Positions 26,698 through 36,660 of a stretch of DNA of 39,978 bases are shown in pieces. Source of the DNA: Ancylomarina sp. 16SWW S1-10-2. Its GTDB lineage: Bacteria; Bacteroidota; Bacteroidia; Bacteroidales; Marinifilaceae. The translations under genes and the position numbers were made by a program. The stretch lies in assembly GCF_009669305.1 (NCBI RefSeq), contig NZ_SADB01000029.1:1-39978 (forward strand). The letters run 5' to 3'. The notes under the pieces were generated by a model. It was not told the origin of the DNA, did no database searches, and worked only from the letters and a program-made list of their open reading frames with translations. Position 1 is the first letter of the stretch. Every line of letters begins with the position of its first letter.

Positions 26698-29664
26698 TTA
26701 GTGTTTTTTAGCAATTACTTTTTGTACACGTAATTTTGAGTCATAAGCAATTGGAGTTGCAATAAATAGTGAAGAGTATGTTCCAACTACTACACCAACG
26801 ATTAATGCAAATGTAAACCCTTGAATTGATGTTCCACCAAAGAAGAAGATTGCTAACAATACAACTAAAGTAGAAAGAGAAGTACTAAATGTACGACGCA
26901 ATGTACTATTTAATGCTTTGTCGATAACTTCTTCTGGATTGCGCTTAGGTTGTAATCCCAAGTACTCACGAATACGGTCAAATACAACTACGGTATCATT
27001 AATCGAATAACCAACTACGGTTAGAATCGCTGCAATAAAGGCTTGGTCAATCTCAAGTGAGAATGGTAAGATACCATAGAAAATTGAGAAGATACCCAAT
27101 ACAATAATTGTATCATGAGCAAGTGCAGCAACTGCACCTAAACCATACTGCCAGTTAGAGAAACGAATCATGATATAAAGGAAGATCACGATCAATGCAA
27201 ATAAGACAGACCAAACTGCTGACTGACGAATATCATCGGCAATAGTTGGACCTACTTTTTGTGACATCTTACGGTTATTTTCAAGGAATGATTCTTTAGT
27301 CGTTCCAGCTGGAAGATAATCTTTCAATCCTTCGAATAATTTTGCTTCTACTTCATCATCGATTTCAGTTCCTTCTTGGTCAATTTTGTATTTAGTAGAA
27401 ATCTTAACTTGACTATTTCCACCAAATGTTTTCACCTCAGGAGCGTGTCCGTAAACTGCACTAAGAGATTCAGCAACATCGCCAACCTCTACTGGCTGAT
27501 CAAAAGCTACAACGTAAGTTCTACCACCAGTAAAGTCGATACCTTGATTTAATCCACGAGTAGATAAAGATATGATTGAAGCAATAATAAGTGCACCAGA
27601 AATCACATAGAATACTTTTCTTTTCTCGATGAAACCAATATGTGCATTACGCAACCAGTTATCAGTAAGTTTTGTAGTAAATGTAATATTCTTCTTACGA
27701 GCAAGACGTCCTTCAAAGAACAAACGAGTAATGAAAATCGCTGCAAATAATGAAGAAATAATACCGATTACAAGAGTTGTTGCAAAACCTTTAATTGGAC
27801 CTTCACCAAAAATGTAAAGAATAACACCAGTTAAAAGAGTTGTTAAGTTACCATCGATAATCGCAGAATAAGCATTTTTGTACCCATCAGAGATAGCCAA
27901 ACTTAAACCTTTACCCGATTTCATTTCTTCTTGAATACGTTCAAAGATAAGTACGTTCGCATCGACAGACATACCAATGGTTAAGACAATACCCGCAATA
28001 CCAGGAAGCGTTAACACAGCACCTATTGAAGCTAGAACACCAAACAGGAAGAATAAGTTGGTAATCAAAGCAATGTTTGCTGTAAGACCAGCACCTTTAC
28101 TATAGAAGAAGAACATGTAAACCAAAATCATTATGAAAGCGATGATGAATGACCACATCCCTTTTTGAATTGATTCTTGTCCCAATGATGGTCCAACAAC
28201 TTCGTCAGCAATAATATGCGCTGGCGCTGGAAGTTTACCTGATTTAAGAATATTTGCAAGGTCTTTCGCTTCAGCAATAGTAAAGTTACCACTAATAGAA
28301 GAAGATCCACCTTTAATTTCTGATTGTACTGTTGGTGCAGAATAAACATAACCATCAAGAACAATAGCAATTGATTTTTGAAGGTTATCTTTAGTTAAAC
28401 GTGCCCAAACTTTAGAGCCTTCACCGTTCATACTCATTGAAACTTCAGCGCTTGCAGTTCTTTGGTCTATTTCATCATGAGCAGAGATAACAGCATCACC
28501 ATCAAGAGGCGCTTTGCCATCACGACTTGTTACTTTAATTGCATAAAGTTCGAAAATGGTTCCTCCATCGTTGATAGCTTTAACACCCCAATAGAATTTT
28601 AAGTTACGAGGAAGAACAGATTTTACAGCTGGCATTGCAAATATCTTATTTACTTGAGCTGTATCCTTAACATGTGAATAACCAACAACTGCTAAAGAAG
28701 ATCCGCCTTTTCCTTGGTTAGGATTAAGAACAGAAAATAATGGGTATGTTTTTGCTAATTCTTTAGCATTGGTCAATGAATCCTGAGACTCACCTTCAAT
28801 TTTATCTAAAAGAGCAACGTCGTCGTTAGCCTTTACTTCCTCTTTAACTTCAGGAGCTTCATCGGTTGTTTCGCTAGCTGCATTAATTTCAGCTAATTTA
28901 GTGTTAACTGCATTTAAAGCACCACCAACTTCGCTGTAAGTATAGGTTTCCCAAAATTCAAGACTTGCAGTTCCTTGTAGTAGTTTACGTACACGAGCAG
29001 CATCCTTAATACCTGGAAGTTCGATGATAATACGACCTGATACATCAGCTTTCTGAATGTTTGGTTGTGATACCCCAAAACGGTCGATACGAGAACGTAG
29101 GATATTGAACGTATTGTCAATGGCTGCTTCTGATTCAGTTTTAAGTACTTTAAGCACTTCACTGTTTGTAGCTCCAAAGGCAATTTTATCTTTTAACTCA
29201 AGAGTTCCAAAAATATCAGGAGAAGATAATTGAGCATTAGGATCAATTTCGCTGAATGCTTTTCCAAAAAGCGTTACGAAGTCATCTTGTGAGTTAGCTT
29301 GCATCTCCTTAGCTTTTGCAATAGCTGCAACGAAAGTTTCGTTTTTACTATTGTTAGCCATTGCTTTAATGATGTCAACAACAGAAACTTCCATTGTTAC
29401 GTTCATTCCACCCTTAAGGTCAAGCCCTAAGTTCATCTCTAGCTCTTTACACTCTTTGTAAGTATAGCCCTTAAGTCCTAGGAAACTATATACATTTTCT
29501 CCTCGAATTGAATCTAGGTAAGCCTGTTCTTGTTTTACATCGCCTGCTCCAAACAGACGAGCATCTTTTTCAACTTTCTTAGTTACATAAGTAAAAGTCA
29601 ATTGATACAAACTCACTAGGGCAAATACAATAGCTAGAAGTCTAATCGCTCCTTTATTTCGCAT
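26698..29664 (-). CDS. secDF: Fused protein-export membrane protein SecDF
   Basis: A 988-residue fusion of SecD and SecF, the proton-driven accessory subunits of the Sec translocon. The SecD half has an N-terminal helix, LGLDLKGGMNVTMEV near residue 78, the P1 periplasmic domain with RIDRFGVSQPNIQ and IIIELPGI, and then the helix bundle with GTLVLTIGMSVDANVLIFERI-type sequence. The SecF half begins near residue 680 with the GIDFTGGRTYVV motif and ends with YSINDTVVVFDRIRE. Both halves keep the conserved membrane Asp in their fourth helices. A long low-complexity acidic insert (about 265-295) lies in P1. Monocistronic, with a strong terminator. Confidence 0.97.
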   Translation of the reverse strand: MRNKGAIRLLAIVFALVSLYQLTFTYVTKKVEKDARLFGAGDVKQEQAYLDSIRGENVYSFLGLKGYTYKECKELEMNLGLDLKGGMNVTMEVSVVDIIKAMANNSKNETFVAAIAKAKEMQANSQDDFVTLFGKAFSEIDPNAQLSSPDIFGTLELKDKIAFGATNSEVLKVLKTESEAAIDNTFNILRSRIDRFGVSQPNIQKADVSGRIIIELPGIKDAARVRKLLQGTASLEFWETYTYSEVGGALNAVNTKLAEINAASETTDEAPEVKEEVKANDDVALLDKIEGESQDSLTNAKELAKTYPLFSVLNPNQGKGGSSLAVVGYSHVKDTAQVNKIFAMPAVKSVLPRNLKFYWGVKAINDGGTIFELYAIKVTSRDGKAPLDGDAVISAHDEIDQRTASAEVSMSMNGEGSKVWARLTKDNLQKSIAIVLDGYVYSAPTVQSEIKGGSSSISGNFTIAEAKDLANILKSGKLPAPAHIIADEVVGPSLGQESIQKGMWSFIIAFIMILVYMFFFYSKGAGLTANIALITNLFFLFGVLASIGAVLTLPGIAGIVLTIGMSVDANVLIFERIQEEMKSGKGLSLAISDGYKNAYSAIIDGNLTTLLTGVILYIFGEGPIKGFATTLVIGIISSLFAAIFITRLFFEGRLARKKNITFTTKLTDNWLRNAHIGFIEKRKVFYVISGALIIASIISLSTRGLNQGIDFTGGRTYVVAFDQPVEVGDVAESLSAVYGHAPEVKTFGGNSQVKISTKYKIDQEGTEIDDEVEAKLFEGLKDYLPAGTTKESFLENNRKMSQKVGPTIADDIRQSAVWSVLFALIVIFLYIMIRFSNWQYGLGAVAALAHDTIIVLGIFSIFYGILPFSLEIDQAFIAAILTVVGYSINDTVVVFDRIREYLGLQPKRNPEEVIDKALNSTLRRTFSTSLSTLVVLLAIFFFGGTSIQGFTFALIVGVVVGTYSSLFIATPIAYDSKLRVQKVIAKKH

Positions 29665-29726
29665 GTGTTTAGGTTTAATAAATTCTTATTATGTGATGTT
29701 TTTATTTATCGAGTCAAATTAACGCA

Positions 29727-29734
29727 CAAATATA
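29727..29734 (-). promoter_or_regulatory. Candidate secDF -7 element
   Basis: The minus strand reads TATATTTG, matching TANNTTTG, about 62 bases before the secDF ATG. The -33 region is AT-rich without a clear TTTG. Confidence 0.35.
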
Positions 29735-29796
29735 TTATTTTTTTTTGAATTTTTTTGAATTTATTTTGTGCTCAGTTTCATTGTCTTAGATGATTT

Positions 29797-30237
29797 CTAT
29801 TGGTTTTTGTTTAAAATCAATAACTTTTTTTGATAATCAATTATGGCATGATGATTCACTAAGAAATCACTCCCCAATAAACCACAAATTTGACGTTGGC
29901 AATGTTTTTCGTACATCTTATTAATGTGATTCAAATCGATGAGAACAACTTTTAATGTCTCCGATGTGAAATTGCCAAAACTCAAGCTAGAAATTTCTAC
30001 TAGGTCTGAATTGATATCTTCTCCGCCTAAACCACACGATTGCAGCTCATCATTATCTAGGTTTTGGTCTTGATAGGTGCGCACAAAGTTTCTATCGAAA
30101 ACAGTTTTTGAAGCACCAGTATCTATCACCATATCACCTACTTGTTCTCCATTTAGAGTGCATTTTATGATTAAGTGATAGCTTTGATTTTCAAGTTCAA
30201 TGATTTCAATAGGAACACCAACTGGTTGGTCATTCAT
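29797..30237 (-). CDS. Small retropepsin-like aspartic protease domain protein
   Basis: A 146-residue single-domain protein. The catalytic motif VIDTGASKTVF (near 38-48) matches the DTGAS of retropepsin-like aspartyl proteases. Near the C-terminus, LLGSDFLVNHHAIIDY matches their conserved ILG-D-hydrophobic segment. There is no signal peptide, membrane helix or second protease domain, so it would have to dimerise to be active and would act in the cytoplasm. The substrate is unknown. It appears to be transcribed alone, with a candidate promoter at 30274-30281; a 450-base gap separates it from mdh. Confidence 0.85.
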   Translation of the reverse strand: MNDQPVGVPIEIIELENQSYHLIIKCTLNGEQVGDMVIDTGASKTVFDRNFVRTYQDQNLDNDELQSCGLGGEDINSDLVEISSLSFGNFTSETLKVVLIDLNHINKMYEKHCQRQICGLLGSDFLVNHHAIIDYQKKLLILNKNQ

Positions 30238-30273
30238 TTAAATTCAGTCTTAAATTATATTAAATTTGAAAAC

Positions 30274-30281
30274 CAAAGATA
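30274..30281 (-). promoter_or_regulatory. Candidate -7 element of the retropepsin-like gene
   Basis: The minus strand reads TATCTTTG (TANNTTTG), giving a predicted leader of about 30 bases before the ATG at 30237. No good -33 TTTG is seen. Confidence 0.4.
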
Positions 30282-30633
30282 GAAAATGAAGGGGAAGAAT
30301 AAGTCTGTTTCGCTTTTTATTAAACTTGAAAAGCTTCTTTTAAATTTGTATGAATAATATTTGGTCAATTCTGGAGAGTAATTATTTGTGATAAATAATT
30401 TTTTCATCCCATTATTAAGTTCACTAGATTGGAAAGATGTGGGATTGGTAATTGACTGTTTTTTGAATTTTGTGAAAGATATACTAATTATAGAGTTGTC
30501 TGATTTTTATTTTACATTTCAATTTAAACTTATATGAAGTTTTGTATGAGTATCTGCATATTGAAAAGTAGTTGTATTACTGTTCTACGAATGATGAAAT
30601 TCTAAAGGACTTGATAGTTTCTAAAAAAAACAT

Positions 30634-30665
30634 AAAAAAAGGCTTGACACGAATGTCAAGCCTTT
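30634..30665 (-). terminator. Intrinsic terminator after mdh
   Basis: On the minus strand, AAAGGCTTGACA (30654-30665), a TTCG tetraloop and TGTCAAGCCTTT (30638-30649) form a perfect 12-bp stem running into a T-run. It lies 22 bases past the mdh stop. Confidence 0.95.
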
Positions 30666-30687
30666 AAATATAATATTTGAATATCAA

Positions 30688-31623
30688 TTACATAATATTC
30701 ATTTCATCTAAAACTTTCATTACAGATTTTACAGCTGTAGCAGAACCTTCAAGAAGAGCTTTTTCTTCTTTGTTCAATTTAACTTCGATAACTTTTTCGA
30801 TACCGTTTTTACCAAGAACAACAGGTACGCCTAAATAGATATCTTTCATTCCGTACTCACCATTAAGAAGAGCACAAACTGGGAAAATTCTTTTTTGGTC
30901 GCGAATAATAGCTTCAACCATTTGAGCAGCAGCAGCACCTGGAGCATACCAAGCAGAAGTACCCATAAGGTTAACTAATTCTCCACCACCTTTTTTAGCT
31001 CTTTCGATAATTGCTTCAAGCTTATCAGCATCAACTAGCTCAGTTACAGGAATACCAGCAACAGTAGTGTAACGAGGAAGTGGAACCATAGTATCACCAT
31101 GACCACCCATTAATAAAGCTTGGATATCTTTAGGAGAAACATTTAATTCTTCAGCAAGAAATGCACGGTAACGAGCAGTGTCAAGTACACCAGCCATACC
31201 AAATACTTTGTTAGATGCTTTTTTAGCAGTTAAGAATGCTGCATAAGTCATCACGTCAAGTGGATTTGAGATGATAATGATGATAGCGTCAGGAGAATGT
31301 TTTACGATGTTTTCAGTTACTGATTTTACGATCCCAGCATTAATTGAAATTAAGTCATCGCGACTCATACCTGGTTTACGTGGAAGACCTGAAGTGATAA
31401 CAACAACTTCTGAACCTGCAGTAGCAGTATAATCATTTGTAACACCTTTTACACGAGTGTCATAATAGTTGATTGGAGCAGTTTGCCACATATCAAGAGC
31501 TTTACCTTCGGCAACACCTTCTTTGATATCCAATAAAACAACTTCGTTTACTAATTCTTTTTGAGCGATGCAATTTGCACAAGTTGCGCCAACGTTTCCT
31601 GCGCCTACAACAGTTACTTTCAT
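30688..31623 (-). CDS. mdh: Malate dehydrogenase (LDH-like, NAD-dependent)
   Basis: A 311-residue malate dehydrogenase of the lactate-dehydrogenase-like group. It has the Rossmann motif VVGAGNVGATCANCIA (4-19), an acidic VVLLDIKEG segment favouring NAD, the substrate arginines in GLPRKPGMSRDDL (79-91), ISNPLDVMTY and the catalytic histidine in LMGGHGDTMVPL near 175. It interconverts malate and oxaloacetate in the cytoplasm. Its codon use looks regular, as in a highly expressed gene. Monocistronic: candidate promoter upstream, strong terminator downstream. Confidence 0.97.
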   Translation of the reverse strand: MKVTVVGAGNVGATCANCIAQKELVNEVVLLDIKEGVAEGKALDMWQTAPINYYDTRVKGVTNDYTATAGSEVVVITSGLPRKPGMSRDDLISINAGIVKSVTENIVKHSPDAIIIIISNPLDVMTYAAFLTAKKASNKVFGMAGVLDTARYRAFLAEELNVSPKDIQALLMGGHGDTMVPLPRYTTVAGIPVTELVDADKLEAIIERAKKGGGELVNLMGTSAWYAPGAAAAQMVEAIIRDQKRIFPVCALLNGEYGMKDIYLGVPVVLGKNGIEKVIEVKLNKEEKALLEGSATAVKSVMKVLDEMNIM

Positions 31624-32350
31624 ATTCGTAAATTTTTGTTATTACCGTATAACTTATTGATTCTACTTAACCATATAAAGTGTAAGTGTGAAATCCAAAT
31701 TGATTAAGCTAAAACGATAATATATACATAACTAATAAATTAATGTTTGGTATTGAAGAATTAATTCTTTATTCACAACAAATATATCTAGAATGGCATA
31801 AATAAAAAGTTATATTTACCTGCTCTTCAACATTAAACCTTAAATTTATGCAAATACTTTAGGTTTTAAGTATAAAAAGATGTTTTTGTCTGTTAATATA
31901 AGGTGTTTGTGTTGAGAATTTTAAGAATAATGATGGTTTTTGTACTATTTAGATCTAATTATGGCTTGATATTTTTTTGTGAAATAATTGGGCATCTTAA
32001 AAATATTAGCTGACTTTATAATTATTATTAATTTGCTTTTGAGAGAAACATTTTAATTATTAAAGTTTGTGTTTTATGATAATATAATAAATGTTTAAAT
32101 CCATTTGTTTGTTATTTCTTTTAACACAGAAAAACCCAAAATTCATCATACGATTAATTGAAGAAGATAATTTTGTATCGACTTTATTTAAAATCTATGT
32201 CTTATGAAGGGCTTTTTAACTGATAATTTCTTAATTTCGCAACAAATTTTTTGCAAATAATTATTATCTAAATAGAGTTGCTAAGATTGAAAGACAGTTG
32301 ATTAGAATTTAGCTGTTTGTGAATTTTGAAACTCAGTAAATTATTAAATA
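31624..32350. other. 727-base divergent intergenic region between mdh and valS
   Basis: Very AT-rich, with no credible gene. It must contain both promoters. A TATATTTG box for mdh lies at 31779-31786 (minus), and a TAATTTTG box that could serve valS lies at 32168-32175 (plus) without a matching -33 TTTG. No T-box leader or other RNA element was recognised ahead of valS. Confidence 0.5.
31779..31786 (-). promoter_or_regulatory. Candidate mdh -7 element
   Basis: The minus strand reads TATATTTG, with a TTTT-like -33 at about 31804-31807. It would give a leader of about 150 bases. Confidence 0.4.
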
Positions 32351-34972
32351 ATGGAAATCCCAACAAAGTACAATCCTGCAGAATCGGAGGACAAGTGGTA
32401 TAAGTATTGGATGGATAAAGGATTCTTCCACTCTGTACCAGACGAGAGAGAGGCGTATACAATCGTAATTCCGCCACCAAACGTCACCGGTGTTTTACAC
32501 ATGGGGCATATGCTAAACAATACAATTCAAGATGTATTGGTCCGTAGAGCAAGATTGCAGGGAAAAAATGCTTGTTGGGTACCTGGAACTGATCATGCAT
32601 CTATTGCAACCGAAGCAAAAGTTGTGAACAAACTTAAGCAAGAAGGTATTTCAAAAGCAGATATCACACGTGAAGAATTTATGTCACATGCTTGGGAATG
32701 GAAAGAAAAGCATGGTGGTATCATTTTAGAGCAACTTAAGAAGTTAGGTGCATCTTGTGATTGGGATCGTACTTCTTTTACTATGGACGAAGGTCTTTAC
32801 GAATCAGTAATCGATACTTTTATTGATCTATATAAGAAAAATAAAATCTATCGTGGTGTTCGTATGGTAAATTGGGATCCATCGGCACAAACAGCTGTTT
32901 CTGACGAAGAGGTTATCCATAAGGAATTACAATCGAAACTTTACTATTTAAGATATCAGATTGAAGGTAGCGATGAGTATATTACTATTGCAACCACTCG
33001 TCCTGAAACTATTCTTGGTGATACAGCGGTTTGTATTAATCCAAACGACGAACGTTTTGCCCATTTAAGAGGTAAGCGTTGTATTGTACCATTGGTTAAT
33101 CGTTCTATTCCTATTATAGAAGACGAATATGTAGATATGGAATTCGGTACTGGTGCCTTAAAAATTACACCAGCTCACGATATTCATGATTACGAAATTG
33201 GTGATCGACATAATCTAGAGACTATCGATATCTTTAACGATAACGGTACCATGAGCGAAGCTGCACAGCTTTATATCGGAAAAGATCGTTTCGAAGTTCG
33301 TGACCTAATTCTTCCAGACCTTGAGAAAGCTGGAAATATGGTTAAGACAGAAGACTACGTGAACAAAGTAGGTTTCTCTGAACGTACCGATGCAGTTATT
33401 GAGCCTAAGTTGAGTATGCAATGGTTCCTTAATATGAAGGAATTGGCTGAGCCAGCTTTGGAGCATGTTATGAATGATGATATTCAATTGCACCCAGCTA
33501 AGTTCAAAAACACTTACCGTCATTGGATGGAGAATGTTAAGGACTGGTGTATTTCTCGTCAGTTATGGTGGGGACAACGTATTCCGGTTTACTATTTGCC
33601 AGAAGGTGGACATGTTGTTGCAAAATCGATAGAAGAAGCTCTTGTTGAAGCGACTGCTAAAACAGGAAAAACATATAAAGCAGAAGATTTACGCCAGGAC
33701 GAGGATGTGTTAGATACATGGTTCTCTTCATGGTTGTGGCCTCTTTCTGTATTCGATGGTGTTCGTAATCCTGAGAATGAGGAGATCAAATACTATTACC
33801 CAACTAACGATTTGGTTTCAGGACCAGATATTCTATTTTTCTGGATTGCTCGTATGGTCATTGCAGGATATGAATATAGAGGAGAGAAGCCATTCTCAAA
33901 TGTTTACTTAACAGGTATTGTTCGCGATGAGCAAGGCCGTAAAATGTCTAAATCGTTGGGTAACTCACCCGATCCATTAGATCTAATTGCCAAGTATGGT
34001 GCCGATGGTGTTCGTGTTGGTATGCTATTGTGTTCTCCTGCCGGAGGAGACTTGCTTTTCAACGAGAATTTACCAGAGCAAGGACGTAACTTTACAACTA
34101 AAATTTGGAACGCATTCCGTTTGGTTAAAGGATGGGAAGTTGCAGATATTGAACAACCAGAATATGCTCGTATAGCAACTGAGGTTTTCCATGCGCGTTT
34201 GAATAATACCATGGAGCAGCTTGATGAGCAGTTTGATCAATATCGTATCAGCGAGGCTTTAATGACTGTTTACACTTTATTCCGCGATGAGTTCTCATCA
34301 TGGTATTTAGAGATGGTTAAGCCAGCTTATCAGCAACCAATCGATAAGAAAACTTTCGATTCAACTGTTGCTCTTTTCGAGAAGTTGATGCAATTGTTAC
34401 ACCCATTTATGCCTTTCTTAACAGAGGAAATCTGGCAATTATTGGCCGATCGTACCGACGAGGAAAGTATTATGGTTTCAGTTATGCCTAAGCCAGAATC
34501 TTATGATGCTGATTTATTAGCAAAATTCGAGCTGGTAAAAGAAGTCATTGTTGCTGTTCGTAACATCCGTAAGCAAAAGAATATTGCTTTCAAGGAAGTT
34601 TTAGAAATGAACTACAAAGCAAAAGGAGACAATTACGATGCTTCTTTCGATTGTGTTGTGGCTAAAATGTGTAACCTGAAAGAAATTTCAACTGCAAAAG
34701 GTGATATGGCAGGAGCTATGTCGTTTATTGTAAATGCTGTTGAGTATTTTATTCCTCTTGGCGATCTTGTTAATGTTGAAGAAGAACTTAAGAAGATGGA
34801 AGATGAGTTGAAATATACGAAAGGCTTTTTAATGTCGGTTCAGAAGAAAATGAGCAACGAGCGTTTTGTAAATAACGCGCCTGCAAAAGTAATCGAGATT
34901 GAGAAAAAGAAAATGGCTGATGCCGAAGCTAAAATCAAAGTTTTAGAAGATCGCATTGCTAGTATGAAGTAA
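32351..34972 (+). CDS. valS: Valyl-tRNA synthetase
   Basis: An 873-residue class I aminoacyl-tRNA synthetase charging tRNA-Val. The HIGH-type motif is HMGH in [15 protein letters not shown] (near 40-54). The editing domain includes [13 protein letters not shown] near 213, [17 protein letters not shown] follows, and the KMSKS motif is in [14 protein letters not shown] near 530. The C-terminal anticodon-binding domain is followed by the coiled-coil tRNA arm (about 805-873, rich in Lys and Glu) typical of ValRS. The start [20 protein letters not shown] is canonical. Single gene with its own terminator. Confidence 0.98.
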   Translation: MEIPTKYNPAESEDKWYKYWMDKGFFHSVPDEREAYTIVIPPPNVTGVLHMGHMLNNTIQDVLVRRARLQGKNACWVPGTDHASIATEAKVVNKLKQEGISKADITREEFMSHAWEWKEKHGGIILEQLKKLGASCDWDRTSFTMDEGLYESVIDTFIDLYKKNKIYRGVRMVNWDPSAQTAVSDEEVIHKELQSKLYYLRYQIEGSDEYITIATTRPETILGDTAVCINPNDERFAHLRGKRCIVPLVNRSIPIIEDEYVDMEFGTGALKITPAHDIHDYEIGDRHNLETIDIFNDNGTMSEAAQLYIGKDRFEVRDLILPDLEKAGNMVKTEDYVNKVGFSERTDAVIEPKLSMQWFLNMKELAEPALEHVMNDDIQLHPAKFKNTYRHWMENVKDWCISRQLWWGQRIPVYYLPEGGHVVAKSIEEALVEATAKTGKTYKAEDLRQDEDVLDTWFSSWLWPLSVFDGVRNPENEEIKYYYPTNDLVSGPDILFFWIARMVIAGYEYRGEKPFSNVYLTGIVRDEQGRKMSKSLGNSPDPLDLIAKYGADGVRVGMLLCSPAGGDLLFNENLPEQGRNFTTKIWNAFRLVKGWEVADIEQPEYARIATEVFHARLNNTMEQLDEQFDQYRISEALMTVYTLFRDEFSSWYLEMVKPAYQQPIDKKTFDSTVALFEKLMQLLHPFMPFLTEEIWQLLADRTDEESIMVSVMPKPESYDADLLAKFELVKEVIVAVRNIRKQKNIAFKEVLEMNYKAKGDNYDASFDCVVAKMCNLKEISTAKGDMAGAMSFIVNAVEYFIPLGDLVNVEEELKKMEDELKYTKGFLMSVQKKMSNERFVNNAPAKVIEIEKKKMADAEAKIKVLEDRIASMK

Positions 34973-34996
34973 GAATAGCTTAACGCTTAATATATG

Positions 34997-35030
34997 AATG
35001 CCGTTCCAATGATTTGGGACGGCATTTTTT
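34997..35030 (+). terminator. Intrinsic terminator after valS
   Basis: AATGCCGTTCCAA pairs with TTGGGACGGCATT (one wobble pair) across a short TGAT loop and runs into TTTTATTTT. It lies 24 bases past the valS stop. Confidence 0.92.
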
Positions 35031-35157
35031 ATTTTCTAAGCTTGAATTTTTTAAATTGAGTTGAAATAGATTATTAGATTATTTATTCATTATCTTGTAT
35101 CAGACGAATGAGTCTTTTATTATTTTAAGGAATTGAATTTGTCTTTCTAATAATTAT

Positions 35158-36498
35158 ATGATGGAAAATATTAAGCATATTCCTGAGAATGGAAAGAAAC
35201 GAGTTGTTATAATAGGAGGTGGTTTTGCTGGGCTAAAACTAGCTCGACAATTGGCTAATACTGCATATCAGGTTGTCTTAATTGATAAAAATAATTTTCA
35301 TCAGTTTCAGCCTTTGTTTTATCAGGTTGCAACCTCTGGCTTGGAACCAAGTTCAATTGCTTTTCCTTTACGTAAGATTTTTCAAAAGAAGCGTAATGTT
35401 CATTTTCGTATGGCAGATCTTTTGGAGGTGAATCCCAACATTCATGAGATTTATACCAACTTGGGAAAGTTAAAGTACGATTGCTTGGTGTTAGCTACAG
35501 GTGTTGATACGAACTACTTTGGGAATAAAAATATTGAGCAATTTGCCATTCCAATGAAATCAGTTTCGGAGGCAATTTTTCTTAGAAACTCAATTCTAAG
35601 AAACTATGAGAAAGCTCTAAATGAGTCCGATCCTGAAAAGGCAGCCAATTATATGAATATAGTTTTGGTTGGTGGCGGACCTACAGGTGTTGAGTTGGCT
35701 GGAGCTTTGGCCGAAATGAAGTCTGATATCTTGCCAAAGGATTATCCTGAATTAGATTTTTCTCTGATGAATGTTTATCTTTTTGAAGCATCAGATCGTT
35801 TGTTGAATGGTATGTCTGATGCGGCATCAAAGAAAGCTGAAACATACTTGAAGAAATTGGGTGTTATTGTGAAAACAGAAGCGCGTGTCTCTGACTACGA
35901 TGGATTATCCATTAAATTAGATAGTGGTGAAGAATTCAACTCATATACTTTAGTTTGGGCTGCAGGTGTGATTGCCAATCCAATTAAAGGTATTTCTAAA
36001 ATTGCAGCAACCAGAGGCGGTCGAATTCGTGTTGATTTATTTAATAAGGTGGCAGGCTTTAATCATGTCTATGCAATTGGTGATTTAGCTATTCAGAAGG
36101 AAGGCGATTTTCAAAATGGACATCCTCAGGTTGCTCAAGTTGGTTTACAACAAGCGGGTAATCTTGCTAAGAACTTAAAGCTTTTACTTCAAGGGGAAAA
36201 GATGAAGCCTTTCCGTTATAAGGATAGAGGATCTATGGCTACTATAGGGAAGAATTTAGCTGTTGCTGATTTGCCTGGTGTAAAAATGCAAGGCTTTTTT
36301 GCTTGGGTACTTTGGTTATTTGTCCACTTAATGTCGATAGTTGGTATAAAGAATCGTTTTTTTATTCTAATTAACTGGGTTTGGAATTACTTTACTTCCG
36401 ATCAATCGTTACGAATTTTGATTAGACCTAAGAAAAGAAGTTTCACCGATCGTGCTTCAGAAGAACATCAAAGAATAAAAAAAATAAACTTAAACTAA
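35158..36498 (+). CDS. ndh: Type II NADH:quinone oxidoreductase
   Basis: A 446-residue flavoprotein of the NDH-2 group. The FAD-binding motif is VVIIGGGFAGLKLARQLA (16-33), followed by FQPLFYQVATSGLEPSSIAFPLR near 60. The NADH-binding motif is VLVGGGPTGVELAGALAEM near 169, and the second FAD motif is HVYAIGDLA near 301. A hydrophobic and amphipathic C-terminal part (about 375-425) would hold it to the inner membrane. It passes electrons from NADH to quinone without pumping protons. Start: MMEN or the next Met are equivalent. Single gene, ending in a hairpin. Confidence 0.93.
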   Translation: MMENIKHIPENGKKRVVIIGGGFAGLKLARQLANTAYQVVLIDKNNFHQFQPLFYQVATSGLEPSSIAFPLRKIFQKKRNVHFRMADLLEVNPNIHEIYTNLGKLKYDCLVLATGVDTNYFGNKNIEQFAIPMKSVSEAIFLRNSILRNYEKALNESDPEKAANYMNIVLVGGGPTGVELAGALAEMKSDILPKDYPELDFSLMNVYLFEASDRLLNGMSDAASKKAETYLKKLGVIVKTEARVSDYDGLSIKLDSGEEFNSYTLVWAAGVIANPIKGISKIAATRGGRIRVDLFNKVAGFNHVYAIGDLAIQKEGDFQNGHPQVAQVGLQQAGNLAKNLKLLLQGEKMKPFRYKDRGSMATIGKNLAVADLPGVKMQGFFAWVLWLFVHLMSIVGIKNRFFILINWVWNYFTSDQSLRILIRPKKRSFTDRASEEHQRIKKINLN

Positions 36499-36516
36499 CT
36501 GATATTTATTTTGTTA

Positions 36517-36550
36517 GAAGCATCAAGCATTCATTTGTTTGGTGCTTTTT
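36517..36550 (+). terminator. Intrinsic terminator after ndh
   Basis: AAGCATCAA (36519-36527) pairs with TTGGTGCTT (36539-36547, one wobble pair) and is followed by a short T-run. The sigma-54 promoter of the next gene begins only about 8 bases after it. Confidence 0.75.
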
Positions 36551-36557
36551 AATTTTA

Positions 36558-36573
36558 TGGCACAAGCTTTGCA
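36558..36573 (+). promoter_or_regulatory. Sigma-54 (RpoN) type promoter
   Basis: TGGCAC, five bases and TTGCA match the -24/-12 consensus TGGCAC-N5-TTGCW exactly, with GG and GC at the required spacing. The predicted start is near 36585, ahead of the small secreted protein whose ATG is at 36661. The match and position are seen directly; that it works is inference. Confidence 0.7.
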
Positions 36574-36660
36574 ATACATTTTGATATAAGAGTGATATAT
36601 CAGTTTAAGATTTGTCCCAACCAGAGGATGACATTTTTTAGAAACTTAAATAAAATTGCC

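Larger units (their letters stand above)
30238..30687. other. 450-base intergenic gap
   Basis: Holds the candidate promoter of the retropepsin-like gene (30274-30281) and the mdh terminator (30634-30665). A plus-strand AT-only hairpin AATTATTT/AAATAATT at 30380-30400 is followed by TTTT. A 13-codon plus-strand frame from 30350 ends inside this hairpin and was not called. Nothing else is seen. Confidence 0.5.

Noticed and set aside
30350-30391. Plus-strand 13-codon frame after a TAAATTTG box, ending in an AT hairpin
   Set aside because: Very short, in extremely AT-rich DNA where such boxes and hairpins arise by chance, and no -33 element is present.
32268-32480. Minus-strand frame overlapping the valS start
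   Set aside because: Antisense shadow of the strongly conserved ValRS N-terminus, with no promoter or coding character of its own.
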